Below, piece after piece: positions 11,131-23,400 of a DNA stretch of 64,000 nt (its first letter is position 1; the number at the start of each line of letters is the position of its first letter). The notes under the pieces are model-generated. The model was not told the origin of the DNA. It did not search any database and saw only the letters and a list, made by a program, of their open reading frames with translations. The position numbers and the translations under genes are program-made. Source of the DNA: Mesorhabditis belari. Lineage: Eukaryota; Nematoda; Chromadorea; Rhabditida; Rhabditidae. The DNA lies in NCBI GenBank assembly GCA_958450365.1, contig CAUEEP010000467.1, forward strand, positions 1 to 64,000. Reading direction: 5' to 3'.

Positions 11131-12250
11131 TGTCGCGCAGCTGTCAATCTCTCTTCAATCTCTTCAATCATCCCCTCTTTTTCCTCAACAACAAACATCC
11201 GCTATCTCTTCTCGATATCCGCTCATCAACTATCAGCAAACAGCTAATGTATCAAGCTTTGACCATACCTGAGCATTAACACCTTAGCTTTTGACTAACA
11301 GTCACTGCCATGAGTCTTTGTAAACACTACACAATGCTTAGAATTCAGTTTTTGAGCAACTTAGAGAAGTTTCTCAAAAGCTGAAAGATAACTAACAAAA
11401 GACTAAAAAGTTAGCAAATCTACCCTGTATATTCGACTGTACTGTGTAGTGTAAATTTATCCAAAACCTAAAACGGGTTTGATATATCTAAAGCTTGATC
11501 TCTGATCCGAACTTTTCCTCTCTCATTTCGATGATTGATGTGGATCTCTATGATTTCCTTGAGGCAAAACAAGCATGACTCGTTCCCGTTTGCTTTTCTT
11601 ATTTCTTTCTTATGCCTTTCTTATTCCTTTCTTCTTATTCTTTAATCTCTTTCTTTCATCTTATTCTTTAATCTCTTCCTTTCTTCATTGCCTACTCTCA
11701 ACAACCAGTTGTTCGTCAAATTGTTGATGCTTTAGTGAAAACAGTTTTGTTTTGTGCTTGTTTTTTGAATTGTTGATGTGTTCAATTGTTGATTTGTTCA
11801 ATTGTTGATTTGTTGTTGATCCAGTGTTCAATCCAGTGATCCAGTGTTCAAAAGCAATAGGAAACCTTCATTCAGTTCTAAAAAGTCTCATTTTAGACTC
11901 TAGAATATTAAAATTCAATTCCGTTTGCTGTTATTCCTAGTAAAATCATTTTATCCTCTCAAAATCGCTTCCAAATCACCCAATCATCCATTTGTTGCTA
12001 TGGAGTTTTCGTTTTCCTTCTTTCAAATCGGGTAAGCCTTGGGGTTAACCGTTTTTGTCAAAAATCGACTCATCTTCCCTTTTCCGAATCTTTCCCTCTT
12101 TTTTTTCCTCAAACAGACCTGTTCCACCCCGAAAAAGTAAACAATTTTCTTTGTATTCTTTGTCAAAAAAAGGGGTAGCAAAAATGGGGTACATTTCTAG
12201 CATTTTTAGAAAAAGAGGTCGCTGCTAAGAATCCTCAGTTTTAGTTTAAC
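11131..12250. other. no gene supported
   Basis: Pyrimidine-rich and AT-rich spacer with local duplications (TTCAATTGTTGATTTG near 11785). A short ATGGAGTTTTCGTTTTCC start before a GTAAGC donor at about 12000 has no recognisable partner exon. Confidence 0.35.
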
Positions 12251-12252
12251 TT

Positions 12253-12357
12253 TAAATACCGTATCCTCTCTAATAGTAGTACTACTCTTTTTCAACCGCC
12301 TCCTGGACCGCAATACTATGAGAGAGTGCACTACTATTAGAGAGAATCCGGTAATCC
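12253..12357. mobile_element. short MITE, TACCGTATYCTCTC ends
   Basis: TACCGTATCCTCTCTAATAG at the left and CTATTAGAGAGAATCCGGTA at the right form a near-perfect inverted repeat around about 65 bp. Confidence 0.8.
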
Positions 12358-12811
12358 TTGCTTCCAAAAAATGTAAGCACACCCTTTCTGACACCAAATG
12401 ATTTGATTTGTTTATTTGATTTTAGGAAAACTAAAGAATTGAATGCGATAGTGCTTGTATATTGTTATCTAAAATGCCGGCTTGTATATTGTTATCTAAA
12501 AGCGAGCCAATGTCAGCCAGACAGCCTATGCCAACCAGCGAGCCAATGCTAACCAGCCAGCCAATGTCAGGCAAGGCAAGACTAACTAGGGAACTGCTCG
12601 AACTTAGAATCGATTTGGGATCTGGGAACTAGCGCAAAAATGCCAACTTGAAATTCTAAGGGATACGTGTTTTTCAGTTTTACTCCATAGCATCCAGTTT
12701 ACGAGAAAAATGCTTTTAAAGTTTGGGCACTTTTTAAAAAAAAGGGGAAAGCAACGGAAACGCTTTCCGGAAAGGCCGCGATATGAGGGTAAATTAATTT
12801 CCCCAGCAGAG

Positions 12812-12897
12812 TGTTTGGATGGTCTAGCGGATAGTGTGCTCGGCCCTCGCGCGGGTCTGGTTCCTGGTTGTCTCTGGTTCGAATCCTCTCGCTGTCA
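12812..12897 (+). pseudogene. tRNA-like relic
   Basis: GATGGTCTAGCGGATAGTG is A-box-like and CTGGTTCGAATCCTC is a good B box. Flanks cannot be paired into an acceptor stem and the anticodon arm is unclear. Confidence 0.55.
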
Positions 12898-13334
12898 AGA
12901 TCTTTTTCTTTTTTGTGAAAGCACTGTTTTAATGATTTTAGATAGTGAAACACAATTTTTAAGTATTTTAAAGTGTCTAGAAACAGTAGGAAGCTAAATA
13001 GGGCTCATGTAAATGGCTGAAAACAACTTTCAGTGACCACGGAAAGAAGAACAGCTTTCACAAACGAAATCTGACTTTTAACAAAGAAATTGTTAAAAGT
13101 CAGATTTAGAAATTGTTATTTTTGTGAGAAATATTATATTATCATATCAGCGTCGATTATTTTTTTGAAATTACTTCATAAACTCTTTGAAATTTCCAAT
13201 GATTTTAACGTTTCCAATTCTAAATCGTTTAAAACGTTGCCAAGTTTACTTTCAAAAAGCTTTTATCCAGTTCCAGTGTTCGATTTTGTCTCAAACTTTT
13301 GTTTACTTATGAAAAACGATTTCTAGAAAAGTTT

Positions 13335-13545
13335 TATACAGCTTTAAGTTCTATAAAGCTAGCTTTAAATTCTATAAAGCTAGCTCTAGAAGTTCTATAA
13401 AGCTAGTTCTAGAAGTTCTATAAAGCTAGCTCTAGAAGTTCTATAAAGCTAGCTCTAGAAGTTCTATAAAGCTAGTTCTAGAAGTTCTATAAAACTAGCT
13501 TTAAAAGTTCTATAAAGCTAGTTCTAGAAGTTCTAATAGTTATAC
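13335..13545. repeat. 23-bp minisatellite
   Basis: Copies of TCTAGAAGTTCTATAAAGC plus TAGT/TAGC, each with XbaI-like TCTAGA cores. Confidence 0.88.
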
Positions 13546-14590
13546 AGCTTTTGTTAACAATTTTTTACTCAAAACACAAGTCAAATAATGGCTCTCAAAC
13601 TTTTCAGCTTTGAATAAGAAGCTATTCCAAAGAAGCTATTCCAAAGAACTTTCCAAAGGACTTTCCAAAGAACTTTCCAAAGAAATCCAGTTTGTTTCTG
13701 ATTCTTAACGCTCGATTTTGTTGTTAATCGAAAAAGCTTGATATTAGCAGAGAAATCTGTGAAATCATAAACCCAGTTTTCGTGCATAGAAAAGAGATCC
13801 TTTAGCCTTAAACACCGATCTTTTTCACCTTAATCCCTCTCTTTCCCCTTGTAAGGATGCACTTCTCGTCATAGCCGGTGCTGACCACCCCCTTCTCTTT
13901 TCTTTTCTCTTTTCTTTTCCATTCTCATTTCTTCGAGAGCTCTCACCACTCACCAGCTTGTTAGTCCGTTCTTTCCTGGCTTCTAAATAACCTGTTCGTT
14001 TTTTTTTTTGAATAGCCAGAAGCCAGAAGAGGCAGAATTTTCAAATTTCTGTAGAAGCCACTCCTTTCTGTTGTTTTTATGAGAAATTTTGCTTATCAAT
14101 GATTCAAATCAAGCTCAACCTCAACCTTTAACTAGAACTAGCTTTAACTAGCTTTAACTAGTTTTTACAAGCTTTTGCAATTTCTGGTCTTTTTCTTTAT
14201 CTTTTCCTGGTAACTACAAAAGCCAAGCAATCCAAGCAATTTTCGAAGATCTCCTAATATTTCCTAACAACTCATTCATCTCTTTCACTGCTTATTATAT
14301 GAAATATGTGCTTAATCTGCTTATCTGGAGAAACTGGGGATTCAACGATGCTTATTAAATGTGAAATCTATGTAAAACCTAAATGAAATCTCTTTCTCAA
14401 AATAGGCTAATAAGTTTTCGAGTTTCTCTAAAAGTTTAGACCAATTAAACCCGATTCACTTGGTAAACTGAACAAAATGAATAGCTTCAATCGATTGCCC
14501 ATCCCCGAAAACCCCAGGGTACAAATTTACAGCTCAATATCTTCTTCCTTTGGGCCATTTACAAAGCAAGAGAAATCTTTATGCCTACCG
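13546..14590. other. no gene supported
   Basis: AT-rich spacer; a CCAAAGAACTTT micro-repeat lies near 13630-13685 and short AACTAGCTTT repeats near 14135. No exon seen. Confidence 0.35.
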
Positions 14591-14593
14591 GAG

Positions 14594-14850
14594 AGGTGTT
14601 CTTTGTGTGGCCGCGTAATCGCTCACGATCTAGCATATCGGGCTGGCATAAGGGACTTCCCATTTGTCCTGGGTAATCCACGCGTCTAAATGCTCTCGTG
14701 TAAATCCGTTCGTTATTATGTTCGTTTTGTTCGTTATGTTCGTTATGTACGTTCTTTATGCGGCCGCGTAATCGCTCATGATCTGGCATACCTGGCTGGC
14801 ATAAGGGACTTCCCATTTGTCCTGGGTAATTCACGCGTCTAAATGCTCTC
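14594..14850. repeat. two copies of the GCGTAATCGCTC dispersed repeat
   Basis: Two direct copies (14594-14695 and 14745-14845), each with GCCGCGTAATCGCTC, GGGACTTCCCATTTGTCC and CACGCGTCTAAATGCTCTCG. A relative lies at 48940-49025 in inverse orientation, and a longer relative at 54638, 59018 and 59548. Confidence 0.7.
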
Positions 14851-14902
14851 GTTTAAATCCGTTCGTTATTATGCTCAAATGTTTGGTTTTTAGTGAGAAT
14901 CT

Positions 14903-15537
14903 GTCCTAATTTCTTTAATTCCTTTAATTTAATTCAAATTCAATCCAGGATTCCTTTAATTCAGATTTCGATTGGATTTTTGATACACTGACGAAATCTC
15001 GACCCTTTTTACACATTCAGCCCAACTCAATACTTGTATATGTTACGTCCGAATCTGAGGAGACGTCCATCTCCGATCCGGACGTTCGAACCTGAGGAGA
15101 TTCATTCTCCTCTGAAATGGACGTCCGGATCGGAGATCGACGTCCGAATCTGAGGAGATTCATTCTCCTCTGAAACGGACGTCCGGATCGGAGATGGACG
15201 TCTCCTCAGATTCGGACGTAACGTATACATCACTTATTTTTTCAGTTTCTGAGGGTTCTTCAACCCAAAATTATTATGAGCAAGCAGAAATATTATGGTA
15301 ACAGAAAAGACTTGGCAAGCTTGAAATGAGAAAAGTCAACGGTCGATCAATCGAAATACAGAAAAGAAAAATATCATGGCTAAGCGGAAAATCGAGACTT
15401 TGATAAATTCGATTGGATTTTTTGATCCACTGTCATAATCTCTTATGACAGTGGATCAAAAAGTCCAATCGAAATCTGAATTAAAGGAATTCTGGATTGA
15501 ATTTGAATTAAATGTAAGAAATTAGGACCGATTTTGT
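14903..15537. mobile_element. foldback element, about 90-bp arms
   Basis: The left arm (TCTGTCCTAATTTCTTTAAT, TTCAGATTTCGATTGGATTT) recurs inverted at about 15445-15537. Another palindrome (15041-15233) is nested inside. Confidence 0.75.
15041..15233. mobile_element. nested palindrome with ACGTCCGAATCTGAGGAG
   Basis: Arms GTTACGTCCGAATCTGAGG and its inverse close a 190-bp unit made of repeated GGACGTCCGGATCGGAGAT and TGAGGAGATTCATTCTCC. Confidence 0.8.
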
Positions 15538-15814
15538 CGATATTTTGTTAAAACCTTGGTTTTGTTACATTTTACATTACAAATCCTGCCCATACCTAGC
15601 CGGTGAATATTTTCCTTTTCTCTCTGTTCTTTTTCTCCTTCTTTTTTCACAACCATTTTTCAGTGCCTTCTTATTTTTGGTTGCTTTTCTCCAAATTCTC
15701 CAATTCTTTTCTCCCAAAATCTCACAATTCTCTGATCAAAAAGCAACAGATCGAACAAGAATTCTTTTATAGGCATCCGCTTTTCATTAAGTCATCGAAC
15801 TCGAACTCGAATTT

Positions 15815-15950
15815 CCACCCACCGTAAATACTGTAATAGTACCCCAGCCCCCTCGTACAGTCGCGTAGTCGCAAGTATTGGGTTGATGGAAAAGTCCTTT
15901 CCGATCAACCCAATATTTCAGTCGCATGCATGTCGCAGTTTTTTAGTTTT
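15815..15950. mobile_element. left fragment of the GTAATAGTACCCC element
   Basis: Starts CCACCGTAAATACTGTAATA and is nearly identical to 16699-16850, including the 36-bp insertion described separately. It ends abruptly near 15950. Confidence 0.8.
15878..15913. mobile_element. 36-bp mariner-like micro-element
   Basis: TTGGGTTGATGGAAAAGTCC followed by TTTCCGATCAACCCAA: two 16-nt inverted ends with 4 nt between. It is flanked by TA on both sides. The unfilled site AGTATTTCAG exists at 17031 and near 51577. Confidence 0.8.
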
Positions 15951-16065
15951 TCATTTTTTTGATCCAATATTAAGTGATCCAATATTAAGTCATCCAATTT
16001 TTAAGCTATCTTTTAATTGAACAGAGTCTTGGCTTCCTAAAAACAAGCTCTAGAACTGTGAGCCA

Positions 16066-16199
16066 AGCAAAGCCAATCCAAGCCAAGCCAAGCCAAGCAA
16101 AGCCAATCCAAGCCAAGCCAAGCCAAGCCAAGCCAAGCCAAGCCAAGCCAAGCCAAGCCAAGCCAAGCCAAGCCAAGCCAAGCCAAGCCAAGCAAGGCA
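16066..16199. repeat. AAGCC pentanucleotide array
   Basis: AGCCA/AAGCC units with AATCC variants every 10-20 bp. Confidence 0.95.
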
Positions 16200-16704
16200 A
16201 CGCTAGAGCAGCTCACTTTTCCCAAATACTTGGGGTTAATTTTTACCATAAATTTGTTTATTTTTCTACAAAAATACAAAGAAATCGATTTTCTTGTCTT
16301 CAAGCGACGGGGTATAACTAAAAAAAACACCAAAAATACATACTCAATCAGGCTTTGTATCAATCAATCATCCCAAACGAGGCTTTGTATGAAAGATTTG
16401 GCCATATTAAAGCCGCTTTCTCAATCTTGAACCTTTTGAGTTACGAGAAATCTTTCATTCCATCATTTTTCATTTTTCCAATCCATCATTTTTCAATTCA
16501 TATTTTTCCTATTACTCACCACCTAATCAACCCATTTTTGCCCTTTAACATTTCCCATTTTTCTGTTTTTTCTGTTTTCCAAAATCGTTATTGTCCTTTT
16601 TGTTTATTTGCTCCCAAAAAAACAGTCGACAGACTTTTCCAAATTTGTTTAGATTTTTCTAGTTTCAATTTCTCTATAATTGCTGGTTTTTTTCCTCTCG
16701 AATT

Positions 16705-17360
16705 TCCACCCACCGTAAATACTGTAATAGTACCCCAGCCCCCTCGTACAGTCGCGTAGTCGCAAGTATTGGGTTGATGGAAAAGTCCTTTCCGATCAAC
16801 CCAATATTTCAGTCGCATGTCGCAGTTTTTTAGTTTTTCATTTTTTTTAAAGCGCCCGTACTTTCAAAAAATACGTCTTTGATATCAAAAAATAGCCCTG
16901 AATTTCAGCTATTTTTTGATACCAAAACGAATATTTTAGCATAAACCAGTGTCGAGAAAAACCCGTTCAAAGCTAGACTACGCAACACTCCGCATCGTCA
17001 TGATGGGGCTCGTACAGTCGCGTAGTCGCAAGTATTTCAGTCGCATGTCGCAGTTTTTTAGTATTTCATTTTTTTCAAAGCGCCCGTACTTTCAAAAAAT
17101 GCGTCTTTGGTATCAAAAAATAGCTTAAATTCAGGGCTATTGTTTGCTTTGAACTTTTGAACGAGTTTTTCTCGACACTGGTTTAAGCTACAATGCGCGC
17201 TTAGATATCAAAAAATAGCCCTGAATTTCAGCTATTTTTTGATACCTTTGCGCGCATTGTAGCATAAACCAGTGCCGAGAAAAACTCGTTCAAAGCTAGA
17301 CTACGCAACACTCCGCACCGTCATTATAGGGGTGGGGTACTATTACAGTATTTACAGTAG
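16705..17360. mobile_element. GTAATAGTACCCC foldback element, full copy
   Basis: Left end CCGTAAATACTGTAATAGT, right end inverse (ACTATTACAGTATTTAC at 17339-17355). The interior repeats TCGCGTAGTCGCAAGTAT and the palindrome TCAGCTATTTTTTGATACC. It carries a second copy of the 36-bp micro-element at 16769-16804. The right end lies about 60 bp before the QSOX start codon. Confidence 0.85.
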
Positions 17361-17418
17361 ATATATTTCATTTTTTCATTAGAATTTTGGAAAATTGATA
17401 AAAAAAAAGAAATTTCAG

Positions 17419-20400
17419 ATGATTCTCAGGTTATTGATCTCTTTTCTACCGCTATCAATTGCGGAAATTGCTGATTACACAACGAAACCAAAAGGTCAAA
17501 ATCCGACACTTTATTCGGCTGACGATCACGTGATTCAGTTGGATGAATTCACATTCAATGATACTATTTATTGTCAAGGATCTGATTGTACCGCTTTTTT
17601 GGTTGAGGTGAGCAAATACGGGACAAAAAAAACCCGGTTTTTCATTTTCTTTTTTCGTCTACTTATGACCAAAACTAGAAAAAGGTTTATAGTAAAGATT
17701 AGCGCGAGTTCCTCTAGAGCAATGCACTTTCTTGTCTCTAAAACGTCTAGACAAGAAAGTCTTCTTGTCTCTAAAACGTGTCTTCTTTCGAAAAGTACCT
17801 GTATTGTCTTTTCTTTTATCTAATCTATCGATTCAGATAGATTAGATAAAAGACATAAAAGATGACATTGTTCTTCTTCGTTAATCTCACAGAATCAGCT
17901 CAAAAGATTGGAGAAACTGGATCAAGATTGAATAAAAATAAGAGATTACAGTAGTTATCGAAAGTTGACACGGTTTAGAAAGTAATTAACTGCCTGTGGA
18001 GTAAGGGAAATCAAGTGTGTTGTGGTGTATGGGTTAACACAGGTGTCCGGTAAGTGAAAGGTCGCGGGATCGAGTCCCGGGGGTAAGCAGAGTTGCCCGG
18101 TAAGCGACGAAAGGTCGCGGGATCGAGTCCTAGCGGCGCACAAGTTTTTGATCTGTCCTAGTTCCAAGTAAGCACTAGAAAGAAAGGAAGAAAGAAAGAA
18201 AGAAAGAAAGCTGAGAAGAGCAAGAGAATATTCCGTTACTGTACGTTAAGCAGCTTCATTGTACATTGTTCATTGTAATTCAATAGAAAATCGAAAGCGG
18301 AATCCGAATCTGTAAGCAAAATCTGCTGAATAGCTCGCAAACACAAGATTTCTGGCATCAAGCTGCAGTGAAGCTGCTTACAGCAACAGAAAATGCTTGT
18401 TTTCTTAACTAATGACTAATGTAACTAATTTGACTTTCTTATCTTTCTTATCTTTCTTATCTTTCTTATTTTCTATCGAATTGGATCTGGATTTCGTTTC
18501 GAAATCCAACGAGAGGCTAGTACTCTTCCATGCACGTTTTAAAGTAAAGATCAACTTGTATTTCTGTAAAAGTTTAACAGCCAAAACCAAGCCGGGCGAC
18601 AGAGCTTTCTCCCACAAAACCGTTTTGTTATTCCGACAAGTTTCGAGATTTTCTTTTTTTTTGGAAAGCTTCTCAATGCAAAAACCCCTTGAATCAAGTG
18701 TGGTTGCAGAAATGGTAAAGTGTTGGGCTTTTGTCGAATGGGGAAAAGGATGAGAGACTGGTTCTCTCAAGAATCCTCCTCACCCCGAAGCTCACCCTCA
18801 AATCGCTCCCCCAATTCTCACCTTAAAACAATCTCCAAACAATACAGGTTTCAGGGATTTGCAAAGAAGAAAAAGCTTCAAGCTTTAAGCTTTAAGAGGT
18901 TTAAGAAGCGTTCGGAAGCTTTAAGAAGCGTTCGGAAGCGTTCAGAAGCTTTCAGAAGCTTTCAGAAGCTTTCAGAGGCTTTCAGAAGCTTTCAGAGGCT
19001 TTACGAAGCTTTCAGAGGCTTTCAGAGGCTTTAAGAAGCTTTAAGAAGCTTTAAGAAGCTTTAAGAAGCTTTAAGAAGCTTTAAGAAGCGTTCGGAAGCT
19101 TTCAGAAACTTTAAGAAGCGTTCAGAAGCTTTAAGAAGCTTTAAGAAGCTTTAAGAAGCTTTAAGAAGCTTTACGAAGCTTTCAGAAGCTTTACGAAGCT
19201 TTCAGAGGCTTTCAGAGGCTTTAAGAAGCTTTAAGAAGCTTTAAGAAGCTTTAAGAAGCGTTCGGAAGCTTTCAGAAACTTTAAGAAGCGTTCAGAAGCT
19301 TTAAGAAGCTTTAAGAAGCTTTAAGAAGCTTTCAGAGGCTTTCAGAGGCTTTCAGAGGCTTTCAGAAGCTTTCAGAAGCTTTACGAAGCTTTCAGAGGCT
19401 TTAAGAAGCTTTAAGAAGCTTTCAGAAGCTTTAAGAAGCTTTAAGAAGAAAGCAAAAACTTTAAGCGAAGCTTTAAGCTGAAGCTTTAGGCTTTCTTTTA
19501 ACAAAAAAAGTTGGCACATAAAACAATTCTCGTTTCAGTTCTACTCGGATTGGTGTGGGCACTGCAGAGGTTTGTTTTAGTTGAACTTTTCTTTATAACT
19601 TTTGCTAATAAGCTGTTGAAGTCAATATGAATGTTAAAAATAACATTTTAACTTATAAACAAATGTTTTTTTGAGTACTAAACACATCGAAAAGGAAACA
19701 AATGCATACAGATGAGTGAAAGTGTTTGAAACTTTGAAACTTTGAAAGTTCGGAACTTTCAGCTCAAACAAATTAAGCTCAAAATTAGCTCAAAATTAGC
19801 CTCAAGAAGAATCCAAGAATTTCAGCCTTTGCTCCACTTTATAAACGGTTAGCCGATGATGTGAAGGGGTGGTCGCCTGTTGTAAAAGTGGCCGCAATCA
19901 ATTGTGCCGATCAAGTGAACGAGGCGACTTGTCGAGCGAATGGAGTACAATATTTCCCATTCATCAAGGTAAACAAATGCTGATAAGCTCTTGGTAGCCT
20001 CTGATAATCTCTAGTTAAGCCAATCCTTCTGGCTAGGACCAGAAACTTAACTTAAAAGGAGTATAGTTCCCATTCATCAAGGTAAACAAGGGCTGATCAA
20101 CTTTGGTAGCCTCTGATAATCTCTAGTTAAGCCAATTCTTCTGGCCTAGAAATCCTTCTGGCCTAGAAACTTGACTTAAAAAGGAGTCTAGTTCCCATTC
20201 ATCAAGGTAAACAAATGCTGACAAACTTTGTTGACCTCTGATAACCTGTAGTTAAGCCAACCCTTCAGGCCTAGAAATCCTTCTGGCCTAGAAACTTAAC
20301 TTAAAAGGAGTATAGTTTCTGTTGATCAAGGTAAACAAATGTTGATAAGCTCTTGGTAGCCTCTGATAACCTCTAGTTAAGCCAATTCTTCTGGTTAAGA

Positions 20401-23400
20401 CCAGAAACTTGACTTAAAAGGAGTCTAGTTCCCATTCATCAAGGTAAACAAATGCTGATATGCTCTTGATCAGTTTAGCCTGGCTATGGTCAAGCCAGAA
20501 TTCACCAGGCTTTTGCTAAATTTAAGTAAAACGTCATTTTGCAAAATGCTAGCGTTTCACTAACGAATTTAGCAGAATCTAGCAAAATCTAGCAGAATCT
20601 AGCAGAATCTAGCAGAATCTAGCAGAATCTAGCAAAACCTTACAATTTTCTAAATCCAACAATTCTTGCTAAACACTTCCGAGCCTTTTAAGCAGTTTTT
20701 TAGCAATCGTAAAACGCCTATATCTCAGCGCTGAAGCGAAATATCAAAAAATAATCACAGCATCGAAATCCGACATACTATGGCTACAAAACAAGCCAAA
20801 ATTCGGCTAATTTTGAGCAAACGAGCTTTTTTTTGAAAAAAATCAACCTCATGAAACTTCTGACCAACTTTTTACTCTGATCTTTCTGAAAATTTCAGTC
20901 ATAACCCATTTCGAGGTCGAAAAATCGATTAGCGTCATTAGAAAAATAGGTTGCCGTCAAAAAAACAAACAATTATTGTACAAAAATAGTCGAGAAAAAC
21001 AAAAACAGTCAAAAAACAAAGCCAAATTTGGTAAATTCAACAAAATTGCTTCTTCATTTAGCTTTTAGAATTTAGCAAACAGTTAGCAAGCAGTTAACAA
21101 GCAAACAGTTAGCAAGCAAGCAAGCAAGCAGTTATCAAGCAAGCAGTTAGCAAGCAAGCAAGCAAGCAGTTAGCAAGCAATCAAGCAAGCAGTTAGCAAG
21201 CAAGCAAGCAAGCAGTTAGCAAGCAAGCAAGCAAGCAAGCAGTTATCAAGCGTTTAGCAGTTAGAATTTATCAAATTAGCTTGTAAAAGAGATTTAGTAT
21301 AATTTCTAGATATCCAATTGTTAAATTGATTCAGCAAAATGCTTTCCTAAATGCTGAATGCTCAATAGTTTAGTGAAATCGAGCCTACAGTTTCTAGAGT
21401 TAAAATTGATTTGATTTTAATTGAAAAGCCATGCTTTACCGATAGGAGATACGTTTATTTTGTGTTAGAAACTGCAAACACAACCCTCCTGGCACACCAA
21501 ATTCATCTTTAAAACCAATTTCGTCTTTTCCACTCAAAGAAACTTTCAGTACTACGGTCGCAACACGGGTGAGCGGCTGAGAGACGAGATTTTGCTTAAA
21601 ACCCCGCACAATGACCATGTATCTTGACGTGATAGATCTCTTTAGATCTTTAAATAAACCATTTCGTTCATTTTTCACTCATATAATCAATAAAAATAAC
21701 TAATTTATAATAAAAACCCTCAAAATTTAGTACTTCCCACGAAACTCTTCTCAATCATTCGACGGGAACAAGTTGAAAGCTTTCCAATCACTTGCCGAGA
21801 TGAGAGATCAACTTACAAAGGTTTTCAAAGCTATCAGACTATCTAAATTGTTAATATTCTTTCAAAAGAATACTGTATTTCATAGAATTTCTAGGTTGTG
21901 ATTGATGATTTCTCAGTGAATCGTTTCCCAGATTGGCCTGATTTCGATTACTTGAATGAGTGAGTTGAGAAGAAGTTTTAGCATTGAAATATTGGGTTGG
22001 TGAATTGAAAATTGCCGGCTATGGTCACAGTTTGAGCACTTTCTTCAAAAGAAACCCTTTTTGGTGTCAATGTCAATGTGAGACAAGTGTGAGACTTAAA
22101 AATGGAGGACTGGAGGACTGGAGATCTGGAGATGTCCCAGTTTGAGCACTTTCTTCAAAAGAAACCCATTTTGGTGTCAATGGAAAAGTTGTAGAGAATC
22201 AAAAATCAAGCTTATATCCAAATTTTCAGAACGATTCAAAAACTGGTTTTCAAGAAATGCGAGATTTACGAATTTTTATAAAACTTGCAACAAAACTTGT
22301 AACTAAACTTACATTTTAAGGGAAACTACTAAGTGTATCTTTTTGGAAATTTGGCTATAAGCCTAATTTTTGATTCTCTACAACTTTTCTATTGACACCA
22401 AAATGGGTTTCTTTTGAAGAAAGTGCTCAAACTGGGCTGACAGCTGACATCCCCAGTCCTCCATTTTTAAGTCTCACACTTGTCTCACACCCAAACCAAA
22501 ATCCTACTACGAAAGAGGAATCCGCAAATTGCCTATAAAATGGGCAGAAGTCGTCAATAATAATGGAAATTATTTGGAATGAATTGATGGTTTTATGTTG
22601 AATAAATTTTAGTTCAAAATCCCGCAGCAATTCACCAGCGCAATATAATAGAAATACTGTATGAAATCATAGAAATCATAGAAATAATAGAATCATATTA
22701 TAAGTTTTATCTAGTGTTACCACATATGGCCATTTATGGGATGGAGTTGACGCGTCGGCTCAATTTTTGGCCATCGTCTTCGAGTCACATCAAACGAGTT
22801 TAACGGGGGCACAAGTGAGTCAAAAGCTTTAAAAAAATATTGCTATTTTTCTACTATAGTAGTTAGATAGATAATAAGATAAGATTATATAAGATTAGAT
22901 AAGAATAGATAAGAATAGATCAGAAAAGATTAGATTTTGACTTCATTTTCAGCTACTCCTCGACCTTTCCAAACATCGTGATCGTTTGGTGGCTCGGCGC
23001 TCATTGCGGACGAATCACCTCACCGATATCCTCCATTTAACGGATTTCCCATCAATTGCCATATTTAAGAAGGGAGAAACTCAACCAGTTCACGTATCAG
23101 AGTCAGTTTCAAGCAGTTTTCAAGCATTTAGACAGGGTGACTACAACTTTCAAACTGTCAAACTTTAAACTACAACTTTAAAACTTTCAAATAGTTTATA
23201 ATATTCATCGATATCAGGTTTCGATCGTTGGAAATTTATTGAAAATGTTGAATTCCGCATTGCTTATGCATGTGCCTAATATAACAAAGGCTATCTTAAA
23301 CAAAGGCTTTAAAGTAAGTAAGTAAAGGCTTCTGTTTACACGAGTAAACTGTTTGCAATAGTTGAAAATCGAAGAAAAGAAAAGAAAGAATAATTCTAGA

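Noticed and set aside
12001..12040. Short exon MEFSFSFFQIG with a GTAAGC donor
   Set aside because: No following exon could be found and the peptide is low complexity.
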